Shown piece after piece: positions 35,236 to 44,671 of a DNA stretch of 64,000 nt (its first letter is position 1; each line of letters opens with the position of its first letter). The stretch comes from Planctomycetota bacterium (GTDB lineage Bacteria; Planctomycetota; Planctomycetia; Pirellulales; Thermoguttaceae). Both the position numbers and the translations under genes were made by a program. Below the pieces are notes generated by a model, which was not told where the DNA came from, made no database searches, and saw nothing but the letters and a program-made list of their open reading frames with translations. Where the stretch lies: the NCBI GenBank assembly GCA_029550925.1, contig JAKPGL010000064.1, positions 20,203 to 84,202 of the forward strand. The letters run 5' to 3'.

Positions 35236-36573
35236 TTATTCTATTTGATCGGCGGCCTCAGCCAGAAGTTCCTGGACGATTCCCAGGTCGGGCAGGAGCG
35301 GCAGAAGTCGCGGATGGCCGAACACCCGGACCCGCTTTACATAGTCGTCGAATTGTTCCGGGGCCAGGGCCTGAGCCACCGGCGAGATCGTGCTGAGCGG
35401 CTGATACTGCTGCTCTTTGCGGCGCCAAACATCAATCAGTAACGGGGTTTCTTTTTTCACGGGCGGGGCGTCCAGTAGGATTTCATGGGGTTGGACGATG
35501 CGACGGAGGCGTTGGCTGAGCAGGTCGGCCAATTTTTCCGCACAAGCCACCTGCCAGGAGTACGGCCGATGGGCCAGTCGTTGGTACAACGGCCGAGCGT
35601 CTAAAAAGCTCACCTGAGCCAACCGCTTGTAAAGCCGACGCCTCGGCCCGAACAATCCCGCCAACAATTCGCCGGCCGGCCCGTCTCCCGCCGCCGCTTG
35701 CAACTGCTGGATCATTTCGGTCTCGGTCAGGCGAAACAGTCGATCCAAATCCAATTGGTGGTACAAGAGAAAAAAGGCCCGTTGCACCATGGCCGTCGCC
35801 GACCGGACCCCATGATGCCAATAGACCTCGCTGAACATGACATAGCGGGCAAAGACGAGCATTTCCGCGGCGGTTTTGCCCTTGTCGGTAATGGCCAGGC
35901 CGTCCCCGGCCGCATTCAGGCAGAGGCTGCCGATCAGACGTTGTTGATCGTAGTTTCGGCCGTAAGGCACGCCGGCATGGAGACTGTCGCGGAACAGATA
36001 ATCCATCTTGTCGATGTCGATCGGTCCGGAGAGGATGCTGGCCAAAAGGCGTCGGCCCGGTTCCACGGGACGCCCGCTCAAAAGAGCGACTATGTCCCGA
36101 GGATTCAGCCGCCACTCCTGCCGCAGCACATCGGCCAACTCGCTCTCCAGGAGGAAACTATTGGCAAACAGCTCGTGCCTCGGGGCGCCCGGCAGGCGCA
36201 TTTCTTCGATCGGATGGCAGAAAGGCCAATGGCCGATGTCGTGCAATAGCGCCGCCGCAATGAGCAGTTCCGCGTCTTCAGCCGAAACCAATTGGGTGAA
36301 TCGGCTGTGGTAGGCCAACTGTTTCAAAAGCAGCAGCGCCAGCCGATACACCCCCAACGAATGCTCAAACCGTGTGTGCAAGGCCGCCGGATAGACCAAC
36401 GAGACCAACCCCAATTGGCTGATACGGGCCAGCCGACGGAACTCGGCCGTGTCGATCACAGCCCGCACCCGGTCCGTCAGCGGTACATCCAGTTCCGGCG
36501 GGATCCGAACCAGGCCGCTTTTGGCGTCCAAACCGGCCACCTCGGGAATCGCTAAAATTTCATGGCCGGACAT
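35236..36573 (-). CDS. HD-domain phosphohydrolase (dGTPase/SAMHD1-like)
   Basis: 445 residues from ATG 36571-36573 with an AGGAG box 11 bases upstream. The N-terminal HD domain shows RRLARISQLGLVSLVYPAALHTRFEHSLGVYRLA (~35-68) and AALLHDIGHWPFCHPIEE (~97-114), giving the H...HD...D metal site of dNTP triphosphohydrolases. DKMDYLFRDSLHAG near residue 193 supplies the last aspartate. The C-terminal half is less conserved. Such proteins cleave dNTPs or related nucleotides; substrate not assigned. Monocistronic or following the zinc-ribbon gene. Confidence 0.9.
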   Translation of the reverse strand: MSGHEILAIPEVAGLDAKSGLVRIPPELDVPLTDRVRAVIDTAEFRRLARISQLGLVSLVYPAALHTRFEHSLGVYRLALLLLKQLAYHSRFTQLVSAEDAELLIAAALLHDIGHWPFCHPIEEMRLPGAPRHELFANSFLLESELADVLRQEWRLNPRDIVALLSGRPVEPGRRLLASILSGPIDIDKMDYLFRDSLHAGVPYGRNYDQQRLIGSLCLNAAGDGLAITDKGKTAAEMLVFARYVMFSEVYWHHGVRSATAMVQRAFFLLYHQLDLDRLFRLTETEMIQQLQAAAGDGPAGELLAGLFGPRRRLYKRLAQVSFLDARPLYQRLAHRPYSWQVACAEKLADLLSQRLRRIVQPHEILLDAPPVKKETPLLIDVWRRKEQQYQPLSTISPVAQALAPEQFDDYVKRVRVFGHPRLLPLLPDLGIVQELLAEAADQIE

Positions 36574-36832
36574 GCTTCGGCAATCTCCTATTGCTGTTTG
36601 AATGACCAATGAACCCCTTCCCGGCCCGGCAAATCCTGGTTTTTTCGGTTTTCTGCGGGAAACAGTTTCATCGGTTATTCAAAGCTCCGTAGAAACGCCC
36701 AGGCGACGGCTGGCCTGTTCCGCGGGGTTGGGCGAGTGAAGGTGCGGCGCCCTTTTCAGAGGCCCAAGCCCAGACCCTGAGAACGCCCCTGCCAGGAGTA
36801 GGGCGTCCCCTCTCCGGTGGGAATCCTGTTTT

Positions 36833-37525
36833 TTACATAGGCAGAGGGTTATCCAACCAAATCCAGCCCAGCCCAGCCAGCCAGCGGAGCACAATCGTGG
36901 TAATCACGTAAAAGCCATACAAAAAGACCGCATTCCCCATGTCCAGGTCCAAACAGGCGAATGCAGCGAGTCCTCCCAGAACCAAAAATGGCGGCGCCAG
37001 GAAAAACCAATTCCATATTTCGCCCGTCAGCACCCGAGGGCTGATGTGTCCATAGAAGGCCCACAAACTGGCAAACGCCGCCCCGCACACCAAAACCCGA
37101 ATATAAAGCCCCCAGCCGCGATAGGGTTCGGATTCTTCATCATATAAAGCCAAGTATCCCCCCAGGACCAACGGCGGCGAAATCACCAAAAGTCCGATCG
37201 CCTGAGCAATCCAGGACTTAAACACCCCCAGCCAACCCAACAGAGCGGTTACGACGACCACTCCAAGCGCAGCCGCGGCAATTCCCACCGCTATCACCGG
37301 ATTCCACCGGGCGTACCGGCGGGTGATCGGCTTCAACACCAACTTGCCCGTCGTACTGCGTCCCCCAGAAGCGAACTCTTCGGGAACGTGAATCTTCACC
37401 TCCGGGGATTTTTCCGGAATCTTAATCGTAGTTTTGCATTTCGGACAAGGGCCTGTTCGACCGGCAAATCGGTCGCTCACCTGAAATCGGGTCTTACACC
37501 CCGGACATACCACCTGGATCGGCAT
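36833..37525 (-). CDS. zinc-ribbon membrane protein of unknown function
   Basis: 230 residues. N-terminal zinc ribbon with CPGC (Cys7, Cys10) and CPKC (Cys27, Cys30), a form (VVCPGCKTRFQVSDRFAGRTGPCPKC) common in planctomycete proteins. A hydrophilic linker runs to ~75, then about five hydrophobic segments (~78-103, 108-127, 143-160, 174-190, 197-218). No catalytic motif recognised. The ATG at 37523-37525 gives the zinc ribbon immediately. Likely an inner-membrane protein with a cytoplasmic zinc finger. Confidence 0.8.
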   Translation of the reverse strand: MPIQVVCPGCKTRFQVSDRFAGRTGPCPKCKTTIKIPEKSPEVKIHVPEEFASGGRSTTGKLVLKPITRRYARWNPVIAVGIAAAALGVVVVTALLGWLGVFKSWIAQAIGLLVISPPLVLGGYLALYDEESEPYRGWGLYIRVLVCGAAFASLWAFYGHISPRVLTGEIWNWFFLAPPFLVLGGLAAFACLDLDMGNAVFLYGFYVITTIVLRWLAGLGWIWLDNPLPM

Positions 37526-38160
37526 AGCATTCCACTTGTAAAAAAGAAACCCAGTCGAAAGGGAGTGTTTCCCTAACAGGGATTTCCCTTTCTGAATAAT
37601 TCCTCCAGTTTGCCATCGGCTGTCAGATTGTCAAGCTGAGCATCCCACTGCCCGGCCTCCCTGTGCGAGCCGACGGCCCCCTCTCAATCGGGTTGGAAAG
37701 GAAACTCGGAGGGGGGAGAAAAACCGGGCGCCTTCCAAACAAGGACAAAGTACAGGCCCCCCAGGTTCCCCTTCGGTCTTATGGCCTCCTTTGCCGACAT
37801 TCCTTCTAGGAAACTGGTAAAAAAGGAGTGTGGGAGAGAGGCCAGTGCTATAACCCAGTCGGTCAGACTGGCTTGGTTTCTGGGGGAATACCAACTTACC
37901 GTTTCACAGACGCTGCTCCATGCAAGGCGGGGCCGGGAAATCCATCCGTTAGGTGGGTAACATGCCCCCTGGAAAAAGGACATCGAGAAAAATCCGTGCT
38001 TTTTTTTCGGAAATTGCAGCCCCCTCTCTGGTTTTCTCCCCCCACAAAGAGTATGATTCTAAAGGAATCAAGGGCGCAGCTCCTTCGACCGTAGTTAGCA
38101 TCCGAGGTTCCGGCGGGAGGAGCTGGGTCGGTTTGTGTGCCGGAACGAAGAGGAGGTATT
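37526..38160. other. intergenic region upstream of the DUF1559 gene
   Basis: 635 bases between divergent genes. Small stems such as CCAGTCGGTCAGACTGG (37856-37872) and a T8 run near 38001-38008. Probably promoter and leader for the DUF1559 gene; no gene recognised. Confidence 0.4.
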
Positions 38161-39195
38161 ATGGCTTCTCGAGGTACTTCTTATCGGTTCTCTTGTCGTG
38201 CAAAAGGGTTTACGTTAGTTGAGCTGTTGGTGGTCATTACGATCATTGGGATATTGATCGCGCTACTGCTGCCAGCGGTGCAGTCGGCCCGTGAGGCAGC
38301 CAGGCGGACGCAATGTGTCAACAATCTCAAGCAGATCGCCCTGGCCGCCTTAAACCATGAATCCACCTTCCGCCAATTTCCCACGGGGGGATGGGGCAGC
38401 GCGTGGGTGGGCGACCCGGACCGAGGCCCCAGCGTGGATCAGCCTGGCGGCTTCTTCTACAACATCCTGCCGTTCGTGGAACAAGAGGCGGTGTATCGGC
38501 TTGGATCGGGATATACCGATTTCGGGACGGACCAAAAGAATTACGCCCAACAGGCCGCCCAAACGCCGATTGCCGCGTTCAGTTGTCCTTCGCGGCGTCG
38601 GCCGCAGGCCGTCGTGGTCTCCGGTTCCAAATCGCTTTGTAATCTGACGGTTTCCTCGGGAATGCGTTGGTTTCATTCAGACTACGCCGCCAATGCCGGC
38701 GATTACTATTACGAATGGGACGCAAACCAACCCTCTTCCTGCTCCTGGCCCACGACGGGAAGTATCTTCAATACCACGCTTACGGCCCAAGCCACCGGAA
38801 TCAGTTTCCAGCAAAGTCGCATCGGGATTGACGATATAGCCGACGGGACGAGCAACACCTACATGGTGGGAGAAAAATATCTAGATTCCAATAGGTACAC
38901 TACCGGCGACGATCCGGGCGACGACGACCCCTACACCAGCGGCGCTGCATTAGACACCCACCGCTGGACCTTCTATGACCCCAACGACGCCACGAATAGC
39001 GCCTATTATCAGCCCAGTCAAGATCGGAATAATATTCAATTGCCGCGGGCCTTTGGATCGGCGCATGCGTCGGGGTTTCATGTGGCCTTTTGCGACGGCT
39101 CCGCGCGGGCGATTAGTTATTCGATTGACCGCCTGGTCCATCGCTATTTAGGCAATCGGCGGGATCGGCAGCCCATCGACAGCAGCAAGTTCTAA
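38161..39195 (+). CDS. DUF1559 domain protein with type IV prepilin-like N-terminus
   Basis: 344 residues. ATG 38161 follows GAGGAGGTATT. The N-terminus KGFTLVELLVVITIIGILIALLLPAV is a prepilin signal processed before Phe after Gly19, with a long hydrophobic helix. QSAREAARRTQCVNNLKQIALAALNHEST is the diagnostic beginning of DUF1559, a domain present in dozens of copies in planctomycete genomes. The C-terminal FHVAFCDGSARAISYSID matches the H-X9-DG box. These proteins are probably pseudopilins of a type II secretion-like machine or cell-surface fibre components. Single gene ending in a strong terminator. Confidence 0.95.
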   Translation: MASRGTSYRFSCRAKGFTLVELLVVITIIGILIALLLPAVQSAREAARRTQCVNNLKQIALAALNHESTFRQFPTGGWGSAWVGDPDRGPSVDQPGGFFYNILPFVEQEAVYRLGSGYTDFGTDQKNYAQQAAQTPIAAFSCPSRRRPQAVVVSGSKSLCNLTVSSGMRWFHSDYAANAGDYYYEWDANQPSSCSWPTTGSIFNTTLTAQATGISFQQSRIGIDDIADGTSNTYMVGEKYLDSNRYTTGDDPGDDDPYTSGAALDTHRWTFYDPNDATNSAYYQPSQDRNNIQLPRAFGSAHASGFHVAFCDGSARAISYSIDRLVHRYLGNRRDRQPIDSSKF

Positions 39196-39221
39196 CCAGC
39201 GATTCACGCCGCATATTCCGC

Positions 39222-39262
39222 ACTCCCACCAGCGAGAAAGAAGAGCTGGTGGGAGTTTTTTT
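39222..39262 (+). terminator. factor-independent terminator after the DUF1559 gene
   Basis: ACTCCCACCAGC (39222-39233) pairs perfectly with GCTGGTGGGAGT (39245-39256), loop of 11 bases, followed by a run of seven T. 26 bases beyond the DUF1559 stop. Confidence 0.93.
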
Positions 39263-39463
39263 GCGCAGGACTCCTACCGCTCCGGTGTTCCGGGACAATA
39301 GTCTAGCAGGCAAACGGGACAGTAGTCGAGCCGGCAAAACGCCGGCTGATGAGAATCGGCGCTCTCTATGGCAACCTGAGCGGACGAACAGTGAGGAGCA
39401 CGCGGGGGCTTCCTCGCAACGGCTTGCTGCTTTGTGCCCAACAGCCGACCGGTCTTCGTGGGG

Positions 39464-40900
39464 TCAAAAGGCGTCGGTGGTTTCGAGTTCTTCGTGGGGC
39501 TGGGGGCTATGGGGAACAAACTTGGTGTATTGGGGCAACCAGGTAAGTTTGATGTCATCCGTGGGGCCGTTGCGTTGTTTGGCGACGATGACCTCGGCTA
39601 CGCCTTTTATTCTATTGCCTTCTCTCTCCATGTCTTCCACTTCTTTGGGAGTGTAGTAGTATTCTTCGCGGTGGACAAACATGACCACATCGGCGTCTTG
39701 TTCGATGGCGCCGGATTCTCGGAGGTGGCTAAGCCGAGGACGATGAATTTCTCTACCCTGCTCCACCTGGCGGTTGAGTTGGGCCACGCAAAGCACGGGG
39801 ACGTTGAGTTCGCGGGCCAGTCCTTTGAGGCGTCGGGCGATGCGGGCGACTTGTTCTTGGCGGGAGTCTTTGGGGTTGTCCGGCTCGATCAATTGCAGAT
39901 AGTCGATGATCAACAGGCCCAAGTTCTGTCGGCGTTTCAGACGCCGGGCCACGGCGGCGATTTCTGCGACGGTGCGGCTGGGGGTGTCGTCGATGAAAAG
40001 CGGCGTCTGACTTAATTCGTTCGAGGCTTTTACCAGCGCGGAGCGTTCCTGGGCGGAGATAAACCCGCTTCGGAACTTCCCGCTGTCGATCCTCCCATGA
40101 GAACAGAGTATCCGTTGGACCAGCTCCATCCGGGACATCTCCAAGCTGACAAATAACGTGGGAATCTTGGAGATAATAGTCACATTTTCCGCGATGTTGC
40201 ACGCCAGGGCGGTTTTGCCCATCGAGGGGCGGGCGGCCAAAATGATCAGTTCCGCCTCGTGCAACCCGCCCGTCAGTCGATCGAGGTCCGGGAAATGGGT
40301 TGGTATTCCCGTCGATTTTCCCTGAAGACGCTGATCGATGAGCGTAAACACCTCGCCCATCACCTCTTGCAGCGTATGGAGGCGGTTGAGCGTGCGGGAA
40401 TCGTGGACCCGGAATATCTTCTCTTCTGCTTGGCCGATCAACTGTTGGGAGTCTTGACTGGGATCATACGCATCGCGGAGAATCTCGGCGGCGGCGTGGA
40501 TCAGTTCTCGCAACGTGGCTTTGTCCCGCACCAGGTTGGCGTAATAGACGGCGTGAGCAGCCACCGGAACCGATTGGAGAATCTCGGCGATATACTGGGC
40601 GCCTCCCACAGCCTCCAAATCGCCGTTCTTGCGGAGCCGGTCCGTCAGAAGCATCACGTCGATCTGCTGGCCGTTGTCCCGCATCTCCAACAGGGTCCGA
40701 TATAACCGCCGGTGCGCCTCCGAGTAGAAATCCTCCACCCGGAGGATCGGGATCACCTCGTCGCACATTTGCGGATCCAGCAGGATGCTTCCCAACACGC
40801 CGCGCTCGGCCTCTAAATGGTGCGGCGGAAGCCGATCCAAAATCTCCGAACTCACCCGACCCGCTCGAACCGGCGTATCCGTCTGCGCCCCGGCAGCCAT
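39464..40900 (-). CDS. dnaB: replicative DNA helicase
   Basis: 478 residues. Hexameric 5'-3' helicase of the replication fork. N-terminal domain PPHHLEAERGVLGSILLDPQMCDEVI (~25-50), Walker A ARPSMGKTA (223-231), Walker B GLLIIDYLQLI (~331-341), and the DnaB-specific SRQEQVARIARRLKGLARELNVPVLCVAQLNRQVE followed by HLRESGAIEQDADVV. No intein: motifs are uninterrupted. Last gene of the ribosomal-protein/ssb cluster, 156 bases after rplI. Confidence 0.98.
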   Translation of the reverse strand: MAAGAQTDTPVRAGRVSSEILDRLPPHHLEAERGVLGSILLDPQMCDEVIPILRVEDFYSEAHRRLYRTLLEMRDNGQQIDVMLLTDRLRKNGDLEAVGGAQYIAEILQSVPVAAHAVYYANLVRDKATLRELIHAAAEILRDAYDPSQDSQQLIGQAEEKIFRVHDSRTLNRLHTLQEVMGEVFTLIDQRLQGKSTGIPTHFPDLDRLTGGLHEAELIILAARPSMGKTALACNIAENVTIISKIPTLFVSLEMSRMELVQRILCSHGRIDSGKFRSGFISAQERSALVKASNELSQTPLFIDDTPSRTVAEIAAVARRLKRRQNLGLLIIDYLQLIEPDNPKDSRQEQVARIARRLKGLARELNVPVLCVAQLNRQVEQGREIHRPRLSHLRESGAIEQDADVVMFVHREEYYYTPKEVEDMEREGNRIKGVAEVIVAKQRNGPTDDIKLTWLPQYTKFVPHSPQPHEELETTDAF

Positions 40901-41056
40901 GTGTTGTCTCCTTAGCTATCCGCTTGAGTTCAGAAGGTCAGCCCAGCCTCCCCCAGAGAGAAACACCCCGCTCTTTCGAGACGGGGAGATCGCCGCACTC
41001 GGCGGGGGCCTCCCCCCCGAACTCTTTTGGCCAATGCTTGGGAAAAATGCCAGCAA

Positions 41057-41671
41057 CTACTTCGAAGCGGATTTTTTGGGTTTGGGTTCCGCGGAGGGTT
41101 CAGAAGAGGACTTCGATGTTTCACTTTTTTCCGACTTCTCCGGCTTTTCTTCCCCCACGGTAGGCACCACCCATACTTTCAGATCGGCGTCGATCTCCTG
41201 GCCCAGATGCACTTGCACCGTATAAAGGCCCAATTCCTTCAGGGGACCTTTCAACCGCACTTGATCTTCGGTGATCGAAAAACCAACTTCTTTCAAGGCC
41301 GCCGCAATCTCATGCGACCCCACCGAGCCGTACAGGTGCCCTTCGTCATTCGCATTGGCTTCGATGGTGATGCTTTGTTTGGCCAATTGGGCGGCCAAGT
41401 TCCGAAGGCCCGCCAAGCGCCGTCGCTGGCTTTCGGCTAATCGGGCCTTATGTTTTTCGATCATCCGTTTGTGATGTTCTGTGGCAATGGTGGCCAACCC
41501 CTGAGGGATCAGATAGTTGTACGCATACCCGGGTTTGACCGATACCACATCCCCTTGATTACCCAAATGCTCTACCGGCTGGATCAACAACAACTCCACA
41601 TGCCCAGACCGCTTCCGTAACCGCTTTTCTCGATACGGAGAAGGAATCTCGGAACTTTTCGACTTGCTCAT
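41057..41671 (-). CDS. rplI: 50S ribosomal protein bL9
   Basis: 204 residues; E. coli L9 has 149. The N-terminal domain with VELLLIQPVEHLGNQGDVVSVKPGYAYNYLIPQGLA (~23-58) is the L9 signature. The C-terminal RNA-binding domain ends near residue 165 (LYTVQVHLGQEIDADLKVWVVP). A further ~35-residue Glu/Lys/Ser tail (EKPEKSEKSETSKSSSEP...) and ~20 basic N-terminal residues are extra. Part of rpsF-ssb-rplI-dnaB. Confidence 0.97.
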   Translation of the reverse strand: MSKSKSSEIPSPYREKRLRKRSGHVELLLIQPVEHLGNQGDVVSVKPGYAYNYLIPQGLATIATEHHKRMIEKHKARLAESQRRRLAGLRNLAAQLAKQSITIEANANDEGHLYGSVGSHEIAAALKEVGFSITEDQVRLKGPLKELGLYTVQVHLGQEIDADLKVWVVPTVGEEKPEKSEKSETSKSSSEPSAEPKPKKSASK

Positions 41672-41822
41672 CGGTTTTCCCTTTGTTCACCTGGTCCTTT
41701 CAGGAAGCATACCCTTCCTGAGAGGGTGCAAAACTTCTTACCTCAAAAAATTGTTTCCTATGGCCTACCGGAATACGCAAAACGCTCCCCGCCCCGACAG
41801 CCCGACGGGACTGCGGCGGCCT

Positions 41823-42308
41823 TCAAAAAGGCGGTTCATCCGGAAAGGTCTCTTCCGACGCGGGCGCCTGATAGGGTTCCGGTTCCTCGACGGGTTCATA
41901 CGTGCGTTCCGGCGTCCCCCGGCTAGGGGCCTTTTTTCCCTCTTCTGGCGCGCGGGTCTGGCCGGGTTCCGTCCCTCCTCGGGTCCCTAACAGTTGCATC
42001 CGTTCGCCCACCACGCGGAGCTTGGATCGCTTCTGCCCGTCGCTGGTGGTCCATGTATCCATTTTCAATCGCCCTTCGATCAGCACGGGAGAGCCTTTGG
42101 TTAGGTATTCGCTGGCGATTTCGGCTTGGCGTTGCCAAAGGGTAATATCGACAAAGACCGGCTCATCGACCCATTCGCCGGAAGAGGTCTGCCGACGGTT
42201 CGACACCGCCAGCCCAAACTCCACCACGGGAGTCCCGCTGGGGATATACCGCAATTCCGGGTCCCGAGTTAGATTGCCTATCAAAATCACACGGTTATAA
42301 CTGGCCAT
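41823..42308 (-). CDS. ssb: single-stranded DNA-binding protein
   Basis: 161 residues. OB-fold ssDNA-binding domain (residues 1-108): [37 protein letters not shown], then [30 protein letters not shown]. The flexible linker is Glu/Pro/Arg-rich and the C-terminus ends in ETFPDEPPF, the acidic-tip motif that recruits replication partners. ATG 42306-42308. 150 bases before rplI, 300 after rpsF. Confidence 0.98.
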   Translation of the reverse strand: MASYNRVILIGNLTRDPELRYIPSGTPVVEFGLAVSNRRQTSSGEWVDEPVFVDITLWQRQAEIASEYLTKGSPVLIEGRLKMDTWTTSDGQKRSKLRVVGERMQLLGTRGGTEPGQTRAPEEGKKAPSRGTPERTYEPVEEPEPYQAPASEETFPDEPPF

Positions 42309-42609
42309 CCCAACGTCCTCCCACCACGCCTACTTCGACCCCTCCGGAAGGTCCCGCATCTATGGGCTCTTTTTGTGGGCCGGGCCGTTCAGCTCCCTTT
42401 TCACGCTAGCACATTTGGCCCGGATGGGCAAGCTGGGAGGGCGCCTGTCGCTTGACGCCCAACCACGGACGGGCCTACTCCCCATCCGCTCTCCCAAAGC
42501 CCCGCGGCAATAGGCAAACTTCCTCTCCTAGGGCGAAATGCCGCCGGACAGCCTCCCCAAAAAGGACCACAGAACTTCTCTATTCCCTGCCGACGGCTAT
42601 GTCGGAAGG
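42309..42609. other. gap between rpsF and ssb where rpsR would be expected
   Basis: 301 bases on the minus-strand cluster. In many bacteria rpsR (uS18/bS18) lies in this cluster; no S18-like sequence is seen here in any frame. Contains no obvious hairpin terminator. Confidence 0.5.
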
Positions 42610-43056
42610 CTACTCTTCGGACTCTTCTTCCAATTCCTCCAAATCAGAAAGGACATCAACTTCTGGGAATTCTTCGCTAGTCTTAACGGCCAAGGGGACT
42701 TCTTCGGTCCGTTGCCGAGGTCCTCCCAATGCATGTTGGACCAACGTCTCTTCCAGTCGAGGATCCACTTTCAAAAACAGAAACCGCAAAATCGCTTCGT
42801 TCAATTGACCCGCACGATGCACCTCTTTGAGCCGGGATGAATCCAGCCGAAAGTACGTAAGCCAATAGGCTCCCTTCCGATGGCCCTTGATCGGATAGGC
42901 CAAGCGGCGCTCTTCCCACAATCGGCTCACCAAGACCTCGCCGCCAGCTTCTTCGATCATTTGAGCAACCTGGCGGGAAAGCGCATCCGGCTCCCGGGAA
43001 TACCGGACCGGATCAAAAATAAATAACCCTTCATAGACATTCCGGGGCAAAACCAC
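42610..43056 (-). CDS. rpsF: 30S ribosomal protein bS6
   Basis: 148 residues. Ferredoxin-like fold. YEGLFIFDPVRYSREPDALSRQVAQMIEEAGGEVLVSRLWEERRLAYPIKGHRKGAYWLTYFRLD spans residues 8-72 and matches S6 throughout, followed by VHRAGQLNEAILRFLFLKVD. The last ~45 residues form an acidic tail (SDLEELEEESEE) reminiscent of the glutamate tail of E. coli S6. ATG 43054-43056. First of rpsF-ssb-rplI-dnaB. Confidence 0.96.
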   Translation of the reverse strand: MVLPRNVYEGLFIFDPVRYSREPDALSRQVAQMIEEAGGEVLVSRLWEERRLAYPIKGHRKGAYWLTYFRLDSSRLKEVHRAGQLNEAILRFLFLKVDPRLEETLVQHALGGPRQRTEEVPLAVKTSEEFPEVDVLSDLEELEEESEE

Positions 43057-43170
43057 ACTCCTTCCAAATAAAAGTCATAGATTCTTGGAACACTTCCGCC
43101 GTTGGAACGAACTTTTTTTGAAGTATCCGTCGGATATGCTCTTCTCCCAAGCCTCCCTCTGTTGAGGGGC

Positions 43171-43737
43171 CTAAGAAGGCGCGTTATAAAGACTCATGCA
43201 CTTTTCAATCCCCTCCCGGGCCCAAACCACTACTGCATCGGCGGCCCGGCGGATCGCCTGGTGAACGATCGGCTCTTCTTCCGGCGTAAACCGACTCAGA
43301 ACAAACCCGGTGGCGTCCCAGCCTTCCGGCACTGAGCCGATGCCGATCCGTAACCGGGCAACCTCCTCGCTACCAAGCTGTTGGATAATGTGTTGTAAGC
43401 CTTTTTGTCCTCCGGCCGAACCACTGGCCCGCACCCGCAGTCGCCCTAACGGAAGATGAAAATCGTCGCAAATGACCAAAACCTGATCCAACGGCAATTT
43501 GTAAAAACCGACCGCCGCCTGCACGCTCGTCCCGCTACAGTTCATATAGGTGGTCGGTCGGAGCAGGAAGGCGCGAACCCCTTCGAGGTCCGCTTCCCTC
43601 CATAAACCGGAAAAACCGGACCTTTCCGTCCCTACCCCATACCGGCGTCCTAATTCCTCCACAACCATGAAACCTACATTGTGGCGGGTCCCTTCGTACC
43701 TGGCGCCGGGATTGCCTAAACCCACAATCAACTTCAC
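43171..43737 (-). CDS. pth: peptidyl-tRNA hydrolase
   Basis: 188 residues from GTG 43735-43737 (GAGGCGG box); the frame extends 11 codons upstream. Releases tRNA from stalled peptidyl-tRNA. KLIVGLGNPGARYEGTRHNVGFMVVEEL contains the catalytic His (near residue 20) and Asn10; FLLRPTTYMNCSGTSVQAAVGFYKL supplies Asn and Met of the substrate pocket; VICDDFHLPLGRLRVRASGSAGGQKGLQHII includes the conserved Asp. Follows the bL25 gene 295 bases upstream on the same strand. Confidence 0.97.
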   Translation of the reverse strand: MKLIVGLGNPGARYEGTRHNVGFMVVEELGRRYGVGTERSGFSGLWREADLEGVRAFLLRPTTYMNCSGTSVQAAVGFYKLPLDQVLVICDDFHLPLGRLRVRASGSAGGQKGLQHIIQQLGSEEVARLRIGIGSVPEGWDATGFVLSRFTPEEEPIVHQAIRRAADAVVVWAREGIEKCMSLYNAPS

Positions 43738-44032
43738 GGAGCCGCCTCTTGAAAGTTCAGGGTTCCCCACCGGGCTAGGGCTCCCGCCGTTTGCCCCAAA
43801 CGTCCCGCCTATTCCCCACCTTTCTCCCCACCTAACTCAACGTAACTCAGGGTGCGGGACCCCAGCCGCCCATCGCGCCGCTAAAGGAAACCTTGGGTGG
43901 GCCAAAAACTTCTCCGCCGCCCATGAATCGCCGCGACTGACCCGCCCAGATTTCCTCGAAAAAAATACCCCAGGCGTCCTTCCAGCCAACCGCCGCCTAT
44001 TGCTTTCCGAACAAAACCGCTTGGGACGCCCG

Positions 44033-44671
44033 TTATTCCTCTTCTTCTTTTTCTTCCTCTTGTTCAGGTTTTCGTCCGATCAGTTCCGGTTCGCCGCTAG
44101 CCGCCGCTGGGATCGCCTCCTCTTCCTCCATTTCCTTCGGGGCTATGCATTGCACGACCACGGTCTCCGGATCGTCCAGCAATTTGGCCTTCGGCGGCAA
44201 CTCCACCGCCGCCAGGCTCACCGAGCCGTTCAATCCCAACCCATGGACCGACACATACACCTTTTCCGGAATCACGTTCACATCGCACTGGATGCGGACT
44301 TCGTGGACCAATTGTTCCAGGACGCCTCCTTCTTTGACGCCCGGCGCTTCTCCCCGCAATTCGAGCGGCACTTTGATTTCGACCATCTCGTGTTCATACA
44401 CCCGGACAAAATCCACGTGCAAAATCTCCAGTCCATAAATGTCCCACTGGAGTTCCCGGATGATCGCTTGCTCCTGAAGCGCCCCCCGCAGCTTGACCAC
44501 CCGACTGCCATGCCGAATCACTGCTTCCAATTGCTCGGTCGGCACAGCCAACGATACGCTCGCCTGTCCGTGTCCATACAACACCGCCGGCGTCTTACCG
44601 GCTTTGCGGAGCCGACGTATCCGACGCTTCCCTTGATCCGTTCGAATTTCTACGGTTACTTCTTCGGCCAT
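44033..44671 (-). CDS. rplY: 50S ribosomal protein bL25 (CTC-type)
   Basis: 212 residues, the long TL5/CTC form. N-terminal 5S rRNA-binding domain (EVTVEIRTDQGKRRIRRLRKAGKTPAVLYGHGQASVSLAV..., 1-90), then the C-terminal beta domain (HEMVEIKVPLELRGEAPGVKEGGVLEQLVHEVRIQCDVNVIPE). The last ~30 residues are nearly all Glu with some Pro (EEEKEEEE). ATG 44669-44671. Same order prs-rplY-pth as in many bacteria. Confidence 0.96.
   Translation of the reverse strand: MAEEVTVEIRTDQGKRRIRRLRKAGKTPAVLYGHGQASVSLAVPTEQLEAVIRHGSRVVKLRGALQEQAIIRELQWDIYGLEILHVDFVRVYEHEMVEIKVPLELRGEAPGVKEGGVLEQLVHEVRIQCDVNVIPEKVYVSVHGLGLNGSVSLAAVELPPKAKLLDDPETVVVQCIAPKEMEEEEAIPAAASGEPELIGRKPEQEEEKEEEE

Noticed and set aside
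39464..40900. intein in dnaB
   Set aside because: Helicase motifs are contiguous and length is normal.
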